Shown: piece after piece, positions 7,039 to 12,828 of the stretch
Layout of the letters: each line of letters starts with the position of its first letter
Numbering within the stretch: position 1 is the first letter of the stretch
Assembly (NCBI GenBank): GCA_965371445.1
Contig: CBDUYN010000220.1
Location: forward strand, 1-15,189
DNA from: DASWIG01 sp965371445
GTDB taxonomy: Bacteria; Acidobacteriota; Thermoanaerobaculia; Multivoradales; J023
Direction: 5' to 3'
Length of the DNA: 15,189 nt
Made by a program: the position numbers and the translations under genes
Notes under the pieces: model-generated
The model's database searches: none
The model's input: the letters and a program-made list of their open reading frames with translations, nothing else
Told to the model about the DNA's origin: nothing

Positions 7039-8464
7039 CCTCCGCGGCGTCCCGTAGCAGCTCCCACGCCCGCTCCACGTGCCGGCGCTCGGTCATCGCA
7101 CCCCCGATCGCGAGCCGCAGCGTCAGCTTGCCGTCGAGCTTCGTGTGGGTGAGGTAGACGTCGCCCGAGGCGTTCGCCCGGTCCATCAGCCGCTGGTTCA
7201 CCTCGTCGCCGTCCTTGTGGCGAAAGCAGACGAGCCCGAGCGGTACGGGCGCCATCAGCTCGAAACGCTCGTCGGCCTCGACCCAGCCCTTGAAGACCTG
7301 CGCCAGCGCGACGTGCGAGCGGACGTAGCTCCTCAAGCCCTCGACGCCGTAGTGACGGATCACGAACCACAGCTTCAAAGCCCGGAAACGCCGTCCGAGA
7401 GGGATGTGCCAGTCGCGGTAGTCGAAGACCGCCCCCGATTCGGTCGCCTGGTTCTTCAGGTACTCGGGCAGGACGCTCAAAGTCTTGATCAACGCCGCCC
7501 GGTCGTCGACGTAGAAGACGTTGCAGTCGAAGTTCGTAAGCATCCATTTGTGGGGGTTGAAGGTGTAGCTCGTGGCACGTTCCAGCCCCTCGTGGATGAA
7601 GCGCAGCTCGGGACAGACGGCGGCGTTCCCGGCGTAGGCCGCGTCGACGTGGAGCCACAGGCCGTGGCGTTCGCAGATCTCGCCGATCTCGGGCACGGGA
7701 TCGAGCGCCGTCGAGGACGTCGTCCCCACCGTGGCGCTGACAAAAAACGGCACACGTCCCGCCGCGCGGTCGGCGGTGATCGCCGCTTCGAGGGCGTCGG
7801 CACGCATCGCGAAGCTCTCGTCGACGTCTATGAGACGGAGGTTTTCGCGTCCGATTCCGGCGATCTTGACGGCTTTCTCGATCGAGGAATGGGCCTGGTT
7901 CGAGGTGTAGGCGACGAGCGGCCGGTCGACGCCGCGCTCGTTGGTCTCGTAGCCGGTGGCGCGCTCCCGCGCCGCCAGGAGCGCACAGAGCGAGGCCGAG
8001 GACGCCGTGTCCTGGATGACGCCGCCGCCTTGGGTCGTCGAGAGAAGCTTCTCGGGCAGAGCGAGCATCTCGACGAGCCAGTCGAGCACGTGCGTCTCGA
8101 GCTCGGTGCAGGCGGGGCTCGTCGCCCACAGCATCCCCTGGACGCCAAGCCCCGAGGAGACGAGGTCACCGAGGATCGCCGGTCCCGAGGCGTTGGCGGG
8201 GAAGAAGGCAAAAAAACCCGGCGCCTGCCAGTGAGTGACGCCCGGCAGGACGATCTCCTCGACGTCGCGGAGCACGTCCTCGAAGCTTTCGCCCTCGGCG
8301 GGCGGATGCGCCGGGAGCTTGGCGCGGACCTCGCCCGGCTCGAGGCGCGAGAGGACGGGATAGCTCTCGACCTCTTCCATGTAGCGTGCGATCCAGTCGA
8401 CCGCCGCGTAGCCTGAGCGGCGAAACTCTTCAGGAGTCATGTGTCGTCGTTCGTCTTGGCTCAT
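7031..8464 (-). CDS. PLP-dependent aromatic-L-amino-acid decarboxylase-like enzyme
   Basis: This 477-residue protein belongs to group II PLP decarboxylases. It is close in motif to animal DOPA/aromatic amino acid decarboxylase, with GVTHWQAPGFFAFFP and SPACTELETHVLDWL. The PLP lysine is K306 in NPHKWM, the ring-stacking histidine is H192 in NQAHSS, and the aspartate binding the PLP nitrogen is D274 in HVDAAYAG. Y335 in PEYLKN matches the mobile-loop tyrosine that marks true decarboxylases; phenylalanine there marks aldehyde synthases. Likely reaction: decarboxylation of an aromatic amino acid such as tryptophan, tyrosine or phenylalanine to the amine. The substrate is not proven. The start at 8464 lies 6 bases after a TACAAT -10 and has no Shine-Dalgarno. 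A second in-frame ATG at 8440 is possible. The protein is cytosolic, with no signal sequence. Confidence 0.92.
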   Translation of the reverse strand: MSQDERRHMTPEEFRRSGYAAVDWIARYMEEVESYPVLSRLEPGEVRAKLPAHPPAEGESFEDVLRDVEEIVLPGVTHWQAPGFFAFFPANASGPAILGDLVSSGLGVQGMLWATSPACTELETHVLDWLVEMLALPEKLLSTTQGGGVIQDTASSASLCALLAARERATGYETNERGVDRPLVAYTSNQAHSSIEKAVKIAGIGRENLRLIDVDESFAMRADALEAAITADRAAGRVPFFVSATVGTTSSTALDPVPEIGEICERHGLWLHVDAAYAGNAAVCPELRFIHEGLERATSYTFNPHKWMLTNFDCNVFYVDDRAALIKTLSVLPEYLKNQATESGAVFDYRDWHIPLGRRFRALKLWFVIRHYGVEGLRSYVRSHVALAQVFKGWVEADERFELMAPVPLGLVCFRHKDGDEVNQRLMDRANASGDVYLTHTKLDGKLTLRLAIGGAMTERRHVERAWELLRDAAEVN

Positions 8465-8470
8465 GTTCCC

Positions 8471-8476
8471 ATTGTA
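8471..8476 (-). promoter_or_regulatory. -10 element 6 bases before the decarboxylase ATG
   Basis: TACAAT, read leftward, matches five of six consensus positions. GGGAAC and then the ATG at 8464 follow at once, so the start site would coincide with the start codon (leaderless mRNA). The -35 position (ATCGAG at 17 bases) is poor. The -10 lies in the 56-base gap after the upstream TPR gene, so read-through from that operon is also possible. Confidence 0.45.
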
Positions 8477-8520
8477 GTCGAGGACCGGGAGGGCTCGATC
8501 GCGGACATCCCGGAGCTCTG

Positions 8521-9351
8521 CTAGCCGCTGTTTTCGCAGGCTTTCTTGCCTTCCAAGGCGGTGACCTCGTTGGGATCGAGCTCCAGAGCCTTGGAGAAGG
8601 CCTCGAGCGCCGCGGCGCAATCGTCCTGCATCACCAGCGCCGCGCCAGCGACGGCATGGGCGGCGGCGAGCTCGGGATCAAGCTCGATGCTCTTCCTGGC
8701 GACCTCCAGGGCTTTCTCCGCCCTGCCCGAGCCGAGCAACATGCGGGCCAGCTTCAGATGGCTCTTGGCCTTGTCGTCGCCGCTCGTGAGCTCCGTGCGC
8801 TCGGGCCGTTCGATCCTCGCCAGCTCCTCGTCGGAGATCTCGCCGAGCTGGTGGAGGATGCGGCCCCGCAGCGCGGCGACCATGTTGATCTTGGTGAAGT
8901 GCTGGTAGGCGACGAGCGTCGCGTCGGCGTCGGCGATGCCGAGGACGGGATGGAGCCGCGCGCCGAGCTCGCCGTAGAGCGCGTCGCCCTCGTCGATCAA
9001 GACCGGCATGGCGAGGCCGGTCTCGTCGATGAAAGCGCGGATCTCCTCCGGCGAAGAGCTGCCGGAGACGATTGCCGTCCAGCTGACGGAGCGCTCCCCG
9101 GTCTCCCGGATCAGCTCGGCAAGGCCCGCGGCGAGCTCGTGCGAATGTTCTTGTCCAGGGCGGAAGAAGATGAAGACGTTGGCTTCCGCGTCCCCGAGGT
9201 AGGACCGCGTGCCGCCACCGAAGACGCCGAGCTCGCGGTTCTCGACCGTCGAGCCGATCTCCGCGTTGGAAAACGCCGCGAGCGGCACGAACCCGAGAAC
9301 CGCGGCGGCGGCGGCGGTCAGGACGAAGACCTTCCTCAAGGGACGCGCCAT
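8521..9351 (-). CDS. Secreted thioredoxin-fold protein with TPR tail, lacking redox cysteines
   Basis: This 276-residue protein has an N-terminal signal peptide (RKVFVLTAAAAAVLGFVPL, up to about residue 28). A thioredoxin/redoxin-like domain spans about residues 40-165: the strand NVFIFFRPG, the helix HELAAGLAELIRETG, then AIVSGSSSPEEIRAFIDETG and MPVLID. The position of the CxxC motif is occupied by FFRPGQEHS (62-70). The only cysteines, at 245 and 272, lie in the tail, so thiol-disulfide activity is unlikely. Two tetratricopeptide repeats follow (about 197-262). The ATG at 9351 gives the signal peptide. It lies four bases after the cytochrome stop, with GAGTAGAGGG serving as ribosome-binding site, so the two genes are one operon. 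A scaffold or assembly role for the exported cytochrome is inference. Confidence 0.8.
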   Translation of the reverse strand: MARPLRKVFVLTAAAAAVLGFVPLAAFSNAEIGSTVENRELGVFGGGTRSYLGDAEANVFIFFRPGQEHSHELAAGLAELIRETGERSVSWTAIVSGSSSPEEIRAFIDETGLAMPVLIDEGDALYGELGARLHPVLGIADADATLVAYQHFTKINMVAALRGRILHQLGEISDEELARIERPERTELTSGDDKAKSHLKLARMLLGSGRAEKALEVARKSIELDPELAAAHAVAGAALVMQDDCAAALEAFSKALELDPNEVTALEGKKACENSG

Positions 9352-9355
9352 CCCT

Positions 9356-10378
9356 CTACTCCTTCGTGCGGTCGTACTCACCGATCGAGTGGCAGGTCTT
9401 GGTGCAACGGCCGCCGTTCAGGCTCGGCTCGTAGTTGACCGGCAGCTGCCAGCCGCTCTTGCCGTAGGGGGTTTTGTTGCGCACGATGTGGACGTTCTCC
9501 GCCGCGTGGACCTCGTGGCAGGCGCGGCAGGTGCGGCCGCGCTCGGCCTTGTTGACGTGCAGGAAGTGGAGGTTGCGGCTGCCGTCGCGGAAGTTGGTCA
9601 GCGTCGTCGTCTCCGCCTCCGTGACCATGCGGTCGTCGTGGCAGGTGAAGCAGAGGGCGTAATTCTCGGGCTCGAAGGGCGAGTAGAACTTCGCGGGGTA
9701 GTCGAGCACCAGGAGGCGAAAGGCGTCGCCGCCGTGGGGTTGGTGGCAAGCCGAGCAGTCCTCCGCGGCGACCGGCCCGTGCAATACCGGGTTCCCCTCG
9801 ACGAGAGCCTTGATGTTGGCGAGCTCCTTGCCGGTGTCGTCGACCACGCCGTCGACGCCGTGACAGTCGATGCAAAGGTTGTAGGGCAGCTGGTGGAGGA
9901 GTTTTTCGACGTTGCCGGCATGCGGGTTGTGGCAATTGGCGCAGGAGGCGCCGGTGGTGAGGGCGCCGTGCCGGACCGCGGAGGTCGTGGCGACCTCGCC
10001 GACGTCGTCGTGGCAGTCGAGGCAGAGGCCGGGCATCGGCTGGAGCAGGAGCTTGCGGTAGCCGGCGTTGTGCGGGTTGTGGCAGTTCGTGCAGGAGTCC
10101 TCGGCGGCGAAGTGGACGTTCGACCTCTCGGTCATCGTCGTCTGCATCGCGTCGTGGCACTGGTAGCAGAGCTCGTTGACCGAGGCCATCGAGATGGGGC
10201 CAGGATTTTGGGGGTCGTCGCCTTCATGGCAAAAGGCGCAGTCGCCCACTTCGTAAGGGGCGTGGGACCAGGCCACCTCCTCGTCGGCTCCGAGGGGCGC
10301 CTGGGCGACGGCGATGGCCGGTAGGAAGGTCGCGATCAAACCGGCGACGAGTCTGAGCTTGCCGGGTATCGGCAACAT
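9356..10378 (-). CDS. Secreted decaheme c-type cytochrome (doubled CXXCH family)
   Basis: This 340-residue protein has a signal peptide (about residues 1-26, ending AIAVAQA). Nine CxxCH heme sites begin at C47, C71, C96, C119, C146, C169, C208, C243 and C284. A tenth, longer motif, CTKTCH (CxxxCH), lies at 325-330. Most sites come in pairs joined by short stretches with NPHNAG, NPHAGN and QPHGGD, typical of doubled CXXCH cytochromes. Many other histidines (SHAPY, HFLH, EVHAAENVH) could be second axial ligands. The protein should sit in the periplasm or on the outer surface and carry electrons. Partner and terminal acceptor are unknown. The ATG at 10378 is chosen for the signal peptide and the AAGGAG ribosome-binding site. 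The downstream gene follows after four bases. Confidence 0.92.
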   Translation of the reverse strand: MLPIPGKLRLVAGLIATFLPAIAVAQAPLGADEEVAWSHAPYEVGDCAFCHEGDDPQNPGPISMASVNELCYQCHDAMQTTMTERSNVHFAAEDSCTNCHNPHNAGYRKLLLQPMPGLCLDCHDDVGEVATTSAVRHGALTTGASCANCHNPHAGNVEKLLHQLPYNLCIDCHGVDGVVDDTGKELANIKALVEGNPVLHGPVAAEDCSACHQPHGGDAFRLLVLDYPAKFYSPFEPENYALCFTCHDDRMVTEAETTTLTNFRDGSRNLHFLHVNKAERGRTCRACHEVHAAENVHIVRNKTPYGKSGWQLPVNYEPSLNGGRCTKTCHSIGEYDRTKE

Positions 10379-10499
10379 GGCTTTCTCCTTAGAGCGGCTC
10401 CCCGGTGAGCGAAGTCTGAAGACCTGTGCCAAGTCGGCGTCGTGCGCGCCGGCCGGCTGGGGTGAACCTACAAGGAGACCGGCCTGGAGAAAACACCCT

Positions 10500-10533
10500 C
10501 CGAGGTAGTGTCGAAACCACCTCGGTGGGTGGT
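10500..10533. promoter_or_regulatory. Mutually exclusive inverted repeats in the cytochrome leader region
   Basis: CCGAGGT at 10500-10506 pairs with ACCTCGG at 10519-10525. ACCACC at 10516-10521 pairs instead with GGTGGT at 10528-10533. The shared bases make the two hairpins exclusive. Read on the minus strand, the first is followed by a short TTTT run, so an attenuator-like element upstream of the cytochrome operon is possible. No defined promoter for the cytochrome was recognised in 10379-10594. Confidence 0.25.
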
Positions 10534-10580
10534 CGCTGGGAGGGAGTGTGCGAAGAGCCTGGGGGAGGCCCAGGAGAATC

Positions 10581-10623
10581 CCTGAGACTCAGGCTTGGCA
10601 TCGGGTGGCGGAGGAGGTAGACT
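10581..10623 (+). promoter_or_regulatory. Promoter and operator-like palindrome for the CBS-domain gene
   Basis: TTGGCA at 10595-10600, a 17-base spacer and TAGACT at 10618-10623 form a good sigma-70-type promoter. The palindrome CCTGAG-A-CTCAGG at 10581-10593 ends two bases before the -35, a typical activator or repressor position. A further hairpin, CCTGGG...CCCAGG, lies at 10558-10574. The leader before the ATG at 10655 is about 25 bases. Confidence 0.6.
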
Positions 10624-10654
10624 GGATTCGAACGACAACGATCAGGAGGGCCTG

Positions 10655-11203
10655 ATGGCCACGGACGTAGCCCTACCCACCGCCCGCGACTGGATGTCGT
10701 CCCGGGTGCTGACCTTCACTCCCGACGACGAGCTCTTCGACGCCATCGACGAGTTGCTCAAGCACAGCTTCGCCGCCGCGCCGGTGGTCGACGAAGACAA
10801 CTGCTTGTTGGGGATGTTGACCGAGAAAGACTGCCTGCGCGTCCTCTCGAATCTCGCCTACGACAACGATTTCGAAGGCGGTGCGGTCCGGGACTACCTG
10901 TCGGCCATCCGGGTCATCGTCGAGCCTGAGATGGACCTCTTTCGGGTCGCCGAGATGTTCCTGGGTACCAACTTTCCCCTCCTCCCCGTGGTCAAGAGCG
11001 GCAAGCTCTGCGGCGTGATCAGCCGCCGCGACATGCTGCGCGGTGTACGAGCCTTTCGCAGCGAGCTCGACCGCAAGCAGGCGGAGCACGAGCAGATCGC
11101 GGGCCGCCAGGCAGACCGGCCGCGTACGATCGAGAACATGCAGCGGACCGTGGCCAACCAGTCGCGCGACCAGCTGGTCCGGCTCTTCACCCGCCACACC
11201 TAG
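10655..11203 (+). CDS. CBS-domain pair protein
   Basis: This 182-residue soluble protein consists mostly of two CBS domains. The first is about residues 10-65 (WMSSRVLTFTPDDELFDAID, then AAPVVDEDNCLLGMLTEKD). The second is about 77-132 (VIVEPEMDLFRVAEMF, then PLLPVVKSGKLCGVISRRD). Paired CBS domains form a Bateman module that usually binds adenosine nucleotides. No enzyme or channel domain is attached, so it probably acts as a free regulatory subunit. The C-terminal 45 residues are a charged helix (RSELDRKQAEHEQIAGRQ). The ATG at 10655 follows a strong AGGAGGG at 10644-10650; the frame is open further upstream, but the promoter's -10 lies inside that extension. It is divergent from the cytochrome operon. 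Its ligand and target are unknown. Confidence 0.88.
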   Translation: MATDVALPTARDWMSSRVLTFTPDDELFDAIDELLKHSFAAAPVVDEDNCLLGMLTEKDCLRVLSNLAYDNDFEGGAVRDYLSAIRVIVEPEMDLFRVAEMFLGTNFPLLPVVKSGKLCGVISRRDMLRGVRAFRSELDRKQAEHEQIAGRQADRPRTIENMQRTVANQSRDQLVRLFTRHT

Positions 11204-11237
11204 AGCGGGCTGCTCGACTCTTCTCTCTTGTCGGAAG

Positions 11238-11401
11238 TAAAAGGCGGGGCCACCCCAGAGGGTGGCCGTTCTAGGTTGGATGTTTGCGGTAGGAAATCAA
11301 GGTAGGGAGTTTTTGGACGGGATAACGAACAATCGTTATTCACTAGGTAGGTTTCAACAGGCTCGCCAATTCGAGCCTGTGTGATCTTGGATCACATCTG
11401 G
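11238..11401 (-). ncRNA. Candidate sigma-54-dependent structured small RNA
   Basis: A leftward transcript from the sigma-54 promoter at 11412-11427 would start near 11401 and end near the T-run at 11239-11242, about 160 bases. It would contain three hairpins in a row: TGTGATC/GATCACA at 11380-11396, a nine-base stem with a six-base loop at 11357-11380, and ATAACGA/TCGTTAT at 11322-11339. The terminator-like stem comes last. The first two stems share base 11380, so they abut. The motif CCTACC occurs three times between the stems (plus-strand GGTAGG at 11288, 11301 and 11346), which could be repeated seeds. No credible open reading frame is present. Base composition is clearly less GC-rich than the flanking genes. 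I recognise no known RNA family. Confidence 0.35.
11239..11267 (-). terminator. Terminator-like hairpin, possibly bidirectional
   Basis: A perfect eight-base stem, GGCCACCC with GGGTGGCC around a four-base loop, lies at 11248-11267. Leftward it is followed by CCGCC and then TTTT (11242-11239), which suits ending a minus-strand transcript. Rightward it follows the CBS gene stop by 44 bases, with only GTTCT beyond it. Confidence 0.5.
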
Positions 11402-11411
11402 CCCATTCCTA

Positions 11412-11427
11412 AGCAAAGTTTGTGCCA
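11412..11427 (-). promoter_or_regulatory. Sigma-54 (-24/-12) promoter, leftward
   Basis: The minus strand reads TGGCACAAACTTTGCT, which matches the sigma-54 consensus TGGCAC-N5-TTGC(A/T) with the required 10 bases between the GG and the GC. Transcription would begin near 11401. There is no protein gene downstream on this strand before 10378. The sequence TCGGGG/CCCCGA forms a further dyad at 11437-11458, just upstream of the promoter. Confidence 0.5.
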
Positions 11428-11546
11428 GGGTAGGGCCTCGGGGAGTAGAACCCCCGAGATTCGGAGATTTTCGCCGGAATTTCCTTGAAAACGCCCCGAA
11501 AGTGACGCCTGTACCTGCCAATCGCTGCGTAGTTGACAAATCGAGT

Positions 11547-11580
11547 GTGCCATATTGGCATCTTGTGCCGTATTGGCACA
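11547..11580. promoter_or_regulatory. Tandem dyads, possible enhancer sites for a sigma-54 activator
   Basis: GTGCCATATTGGCA at 11547-11560 and GTGCCGTATTGGCA at 11565-11578 differ at one base and repeat at an 18-base interval. Each is a dyad: TGCCA/TGGCA in the first, TGTGCC/GGCACA in the second. A degenerate third half-copy follows near 11588-11600. They lie about 150-170 bases upstream of the predicted start of the candidate small RNA, a usual enhancer distance. Alternatively they are repressor operators for a rightward promoter with TTGACA at 11533-11538, but no gene lies to the right on that strand. Confidence 0.5.
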
Positions 11581-11665
11581 GAAACCTGTGCAGTTTGGCC
11601 CACAAAGAGTCGGGTGGACTGACGGGAAATGTCAGTTGGGTGACCATAATTGTCGGTCTTCAGGC

Positions 11666-12244
11666 TTACTCAAGGTCGGGAAACTCGAGGTCCTCGACCT
11701 CGCGCGACATGACGATGAGCGAGTGCATACCTCCGGCGCGGTCGATGACCCAGTCGTTCAAGGTGGCTTCGGGGATGAAGCCGAGGTGATGGAAGATGCT
11801 CTGGGCGCCGCGCTGGGTCGACATCATCTGGACCATGATCTTGTAGAGGTCGCTTTGCTGGGCGAGGGCGAAGACCTGGCGGGCGAGGGCGCCGCCGATG
11901 CCTTTGCCGCGGTAGTTGGAGCTGACGAGGAGCCGGATCTCGCCGAGGTGCCGTGTCCAGAGGATGTCGCTGTGGTGGAGGCTGGCGTAGCCGATCAGGG
12001 TGCCGTACTCCTCGGCGAGGAGCGTCTGGGTGACCCCGCGCTCGATGTTCTTGATCCACGTTCGGACCGTCTCGGGCTGGGTGACGTCGATGCGCAGGAA
12101 GAGGAGGTCGTGCTCCGGGAGGCTGCGGGTGAACGCGAGGACGGTGTCGAAGTCCTCGGCCGTCATTCGCCGGATGGTGACCTCGACGTCGCTCAGCCGG
12201 GTGGTCCAGGGATAGCTCCGGGGCTGGGTGGCATTCTCCGTCAC
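11666..12244 (-). CDS. GNAT-family N-acetyltransferase
   Basis: This 192-residue protein has the GNAT fold, which transfers an acetyl group from acetyl-CoA to an amine. The first strand and helix are VTIRRMTAEDFDTVLAFTRS. The core strands are LIGYASLHH and HLGEIRLLVSSNYRGKGIGG. The acetyl-CoA pyrophosphate motif R/Q-x-x-G-x-G is R112-G117 in YRGKGIGGAL. The last part, YKIMVQMMSTQRGAQSIFHH followed by LGFIPEATL, fits the end of the domain. The start is a GTG at 12244 chosen to include the first beta strand; no strong Shine-Dalgarno is seen. The promoter at 12282-12310 gives a leader of about 30 bases. The substrate is unknown. The 3' end faces the structured gap at 11204-11665. Confidence 0.88.
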   Translation of the reverse strand: MTENATQPRSYPWTTRLSDVEVTIRRMTAEDFDTVLAFTRSLPEHDLLFLRIDVTQPETVRTWIKNIERGVTQTLLAEEYGTLIGYASLHHSDILWTRHLGEIRLLVSSNYRGKGIGGALARQVFALAQQSDLYKIMVQMMSTQRGAQSIFHHLGFIPEATLNDWVIDRAGGMHSLIVMSREVEDLEFPDLE

Positions 12245-12281
12245 GATCTCAAGAGTCCGTAGTCGTCAAAATGGAGACAGA

Positions 12282-12310
12282 AGTCTAGTGTCTATACCGG
12301 GCGAGCGCAA
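12282..12310 (-). promoter_or_regulatory. Promoter for the acetyltransferase gene
   Basis: Read leftward, TTGCGC at 12310-12305 is followed by a 17-base spacer and TAGACT at 12287-12282. The -10 is identical to that of the CBS gene. Transcription should start near 12275, about 30 bases before the GTG. Confidence 0.5.
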
Positions 12311-12341
12311 ATGACCAGGATCATCTTCTGGGGCCTTCCGG

Positions 12342-12704
12342 TCAATAGGGCATCTCCTCGTCGCTCAAGCCGAAGTGGTGGCCGAGCTCGTGGACGAGGG
12401 TGTCGCGGACCTCGCGGATCAGCTCCCGGCGGTTGCGGCAGTAGCGCGTCAGGGGGCCGCGGAACAGCGCCACCTGGTCGGGCAGCTCGCAGTAGCCGGA
12501 GTCGCGTTGGGAAAGCGGTAACCCGCGGTAGATCCCGAGTAGGTCGTCGCCGTCCTCCATGTCGTCGAACTGGTCGAGGTCTTCGGGGTGGGGCTCGTCC
12601 TCGACCACCACCACGACGTTGTCGAGCAGCTCGCCGAAATCCGGCGGCAGCTGCTCCATGGCGCGGGCGACCAGGGCTTCGAACTCGTCTCGCGAGACGC
12701 GCAT
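12342..12704 (-). CDS. Small zincin-like metallopeptidase family protein
   Basis: This 120-residue acidic protein ends with HELGHHFGLSDEEM. That is an HExxHxxGxxD zinc site: H105, E106, H109, G112 and D115. It matches the short bacterial zincin-like family (often listed as metallopeptidase family or DUF1025), whose members have similar length and a conserved Asp/Glu-rich middle (VVVVVEDEPHPEDLDQFDD) before an LLGIYRG block, as here. No signal peptide is visible, so it is probably cytosolic. The family's substrates are poorly known. The ATG at 12704 follows GAGGAGGAG. A candidate extended -10, TGGTATCCT, lies upstream on the same strand near 12730-12738. The gene is divergent from the receiver-LpxC fusion, with a 124-base gap. 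Confidence 0.85.
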   Translation of the reverse strand: MRVSRDEFEALVARAMEQLPPDFGELLDNVVVVVEDEPHPEDLDQFDDMEDGDDLLGIYRGLPLSQRDSGYCELPDQVALFRGPLTRYCRNRRELIREVRDTLVHELGHHFGLSDEEMPY

Positions 12705-12758
12705 CGGCTCCTCCTCTTCATCGCGGCGCAGGATACCAGGTTTCGAGCTGCAATGCGG

Positions 12759-12764
12759 TATGAT
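12759..12764 (+). promoter_or_regulatory. -10 element for the receiver-LpxC gene
   Basis: TATGAT matches five of six -10 positions. No clear -35 is present (CCAGGT at 17 bases). A start site near 12771 would give a leader of about 58 bases to the ATG at 12829, which has only a distant GGGGGG ahead of it. Confidence 0.35.
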
Positions 12765-12828
12765 GGCTGGGACAGCGATATGACGAATGACCCTTCAGAA
12801 GCGGCAAACCGGGGGGCATCGTAGCTTC

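Noticed and set aside
8386..9438. Long plus-strand frame over the TPR gene
   Set aside because: It is a shadow of the minus-strand gene, which has a signal peptide, a thioredoxin fold and TPR motifs.
10420..10436. TTGGCAC on the minus strand upstream of the cytochrome as a sigma-54 promoter
   Set aside because: The -12 position reads TTCA rather than TTGC.
10604..10640. On the minus strand GTTCGAATCC followed by a sequence ending CTCCTCCGCCA, like a tRNA 3' end
   Set aside because: The T-stem does not pair, 16 rather than 12 bases separate the T-loop from the discriminator, and no acceptor 5' strand or anticodon arm is found.
11380..11396. TGTGATCTTGGATCACA, resembling a CRP site
   Set aside because: The half sites TGTGA and TCACA are seven rather than six bases apart, and the dyad fits better as a hairpin of the candidate RNA.
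11574..11592. TTGGCAC on the plus strand as a second sigma-54 promoter
   Set aside because: No GC dinucleotide occurs at the required -12 spacing.
11354..11647. 97-codon minus-strand frame in the structured gap
   Set aside because: Composition is not protein-like, there is no ribosome-binding site, and it overlaps the dyads and the sigma-54 promoter.
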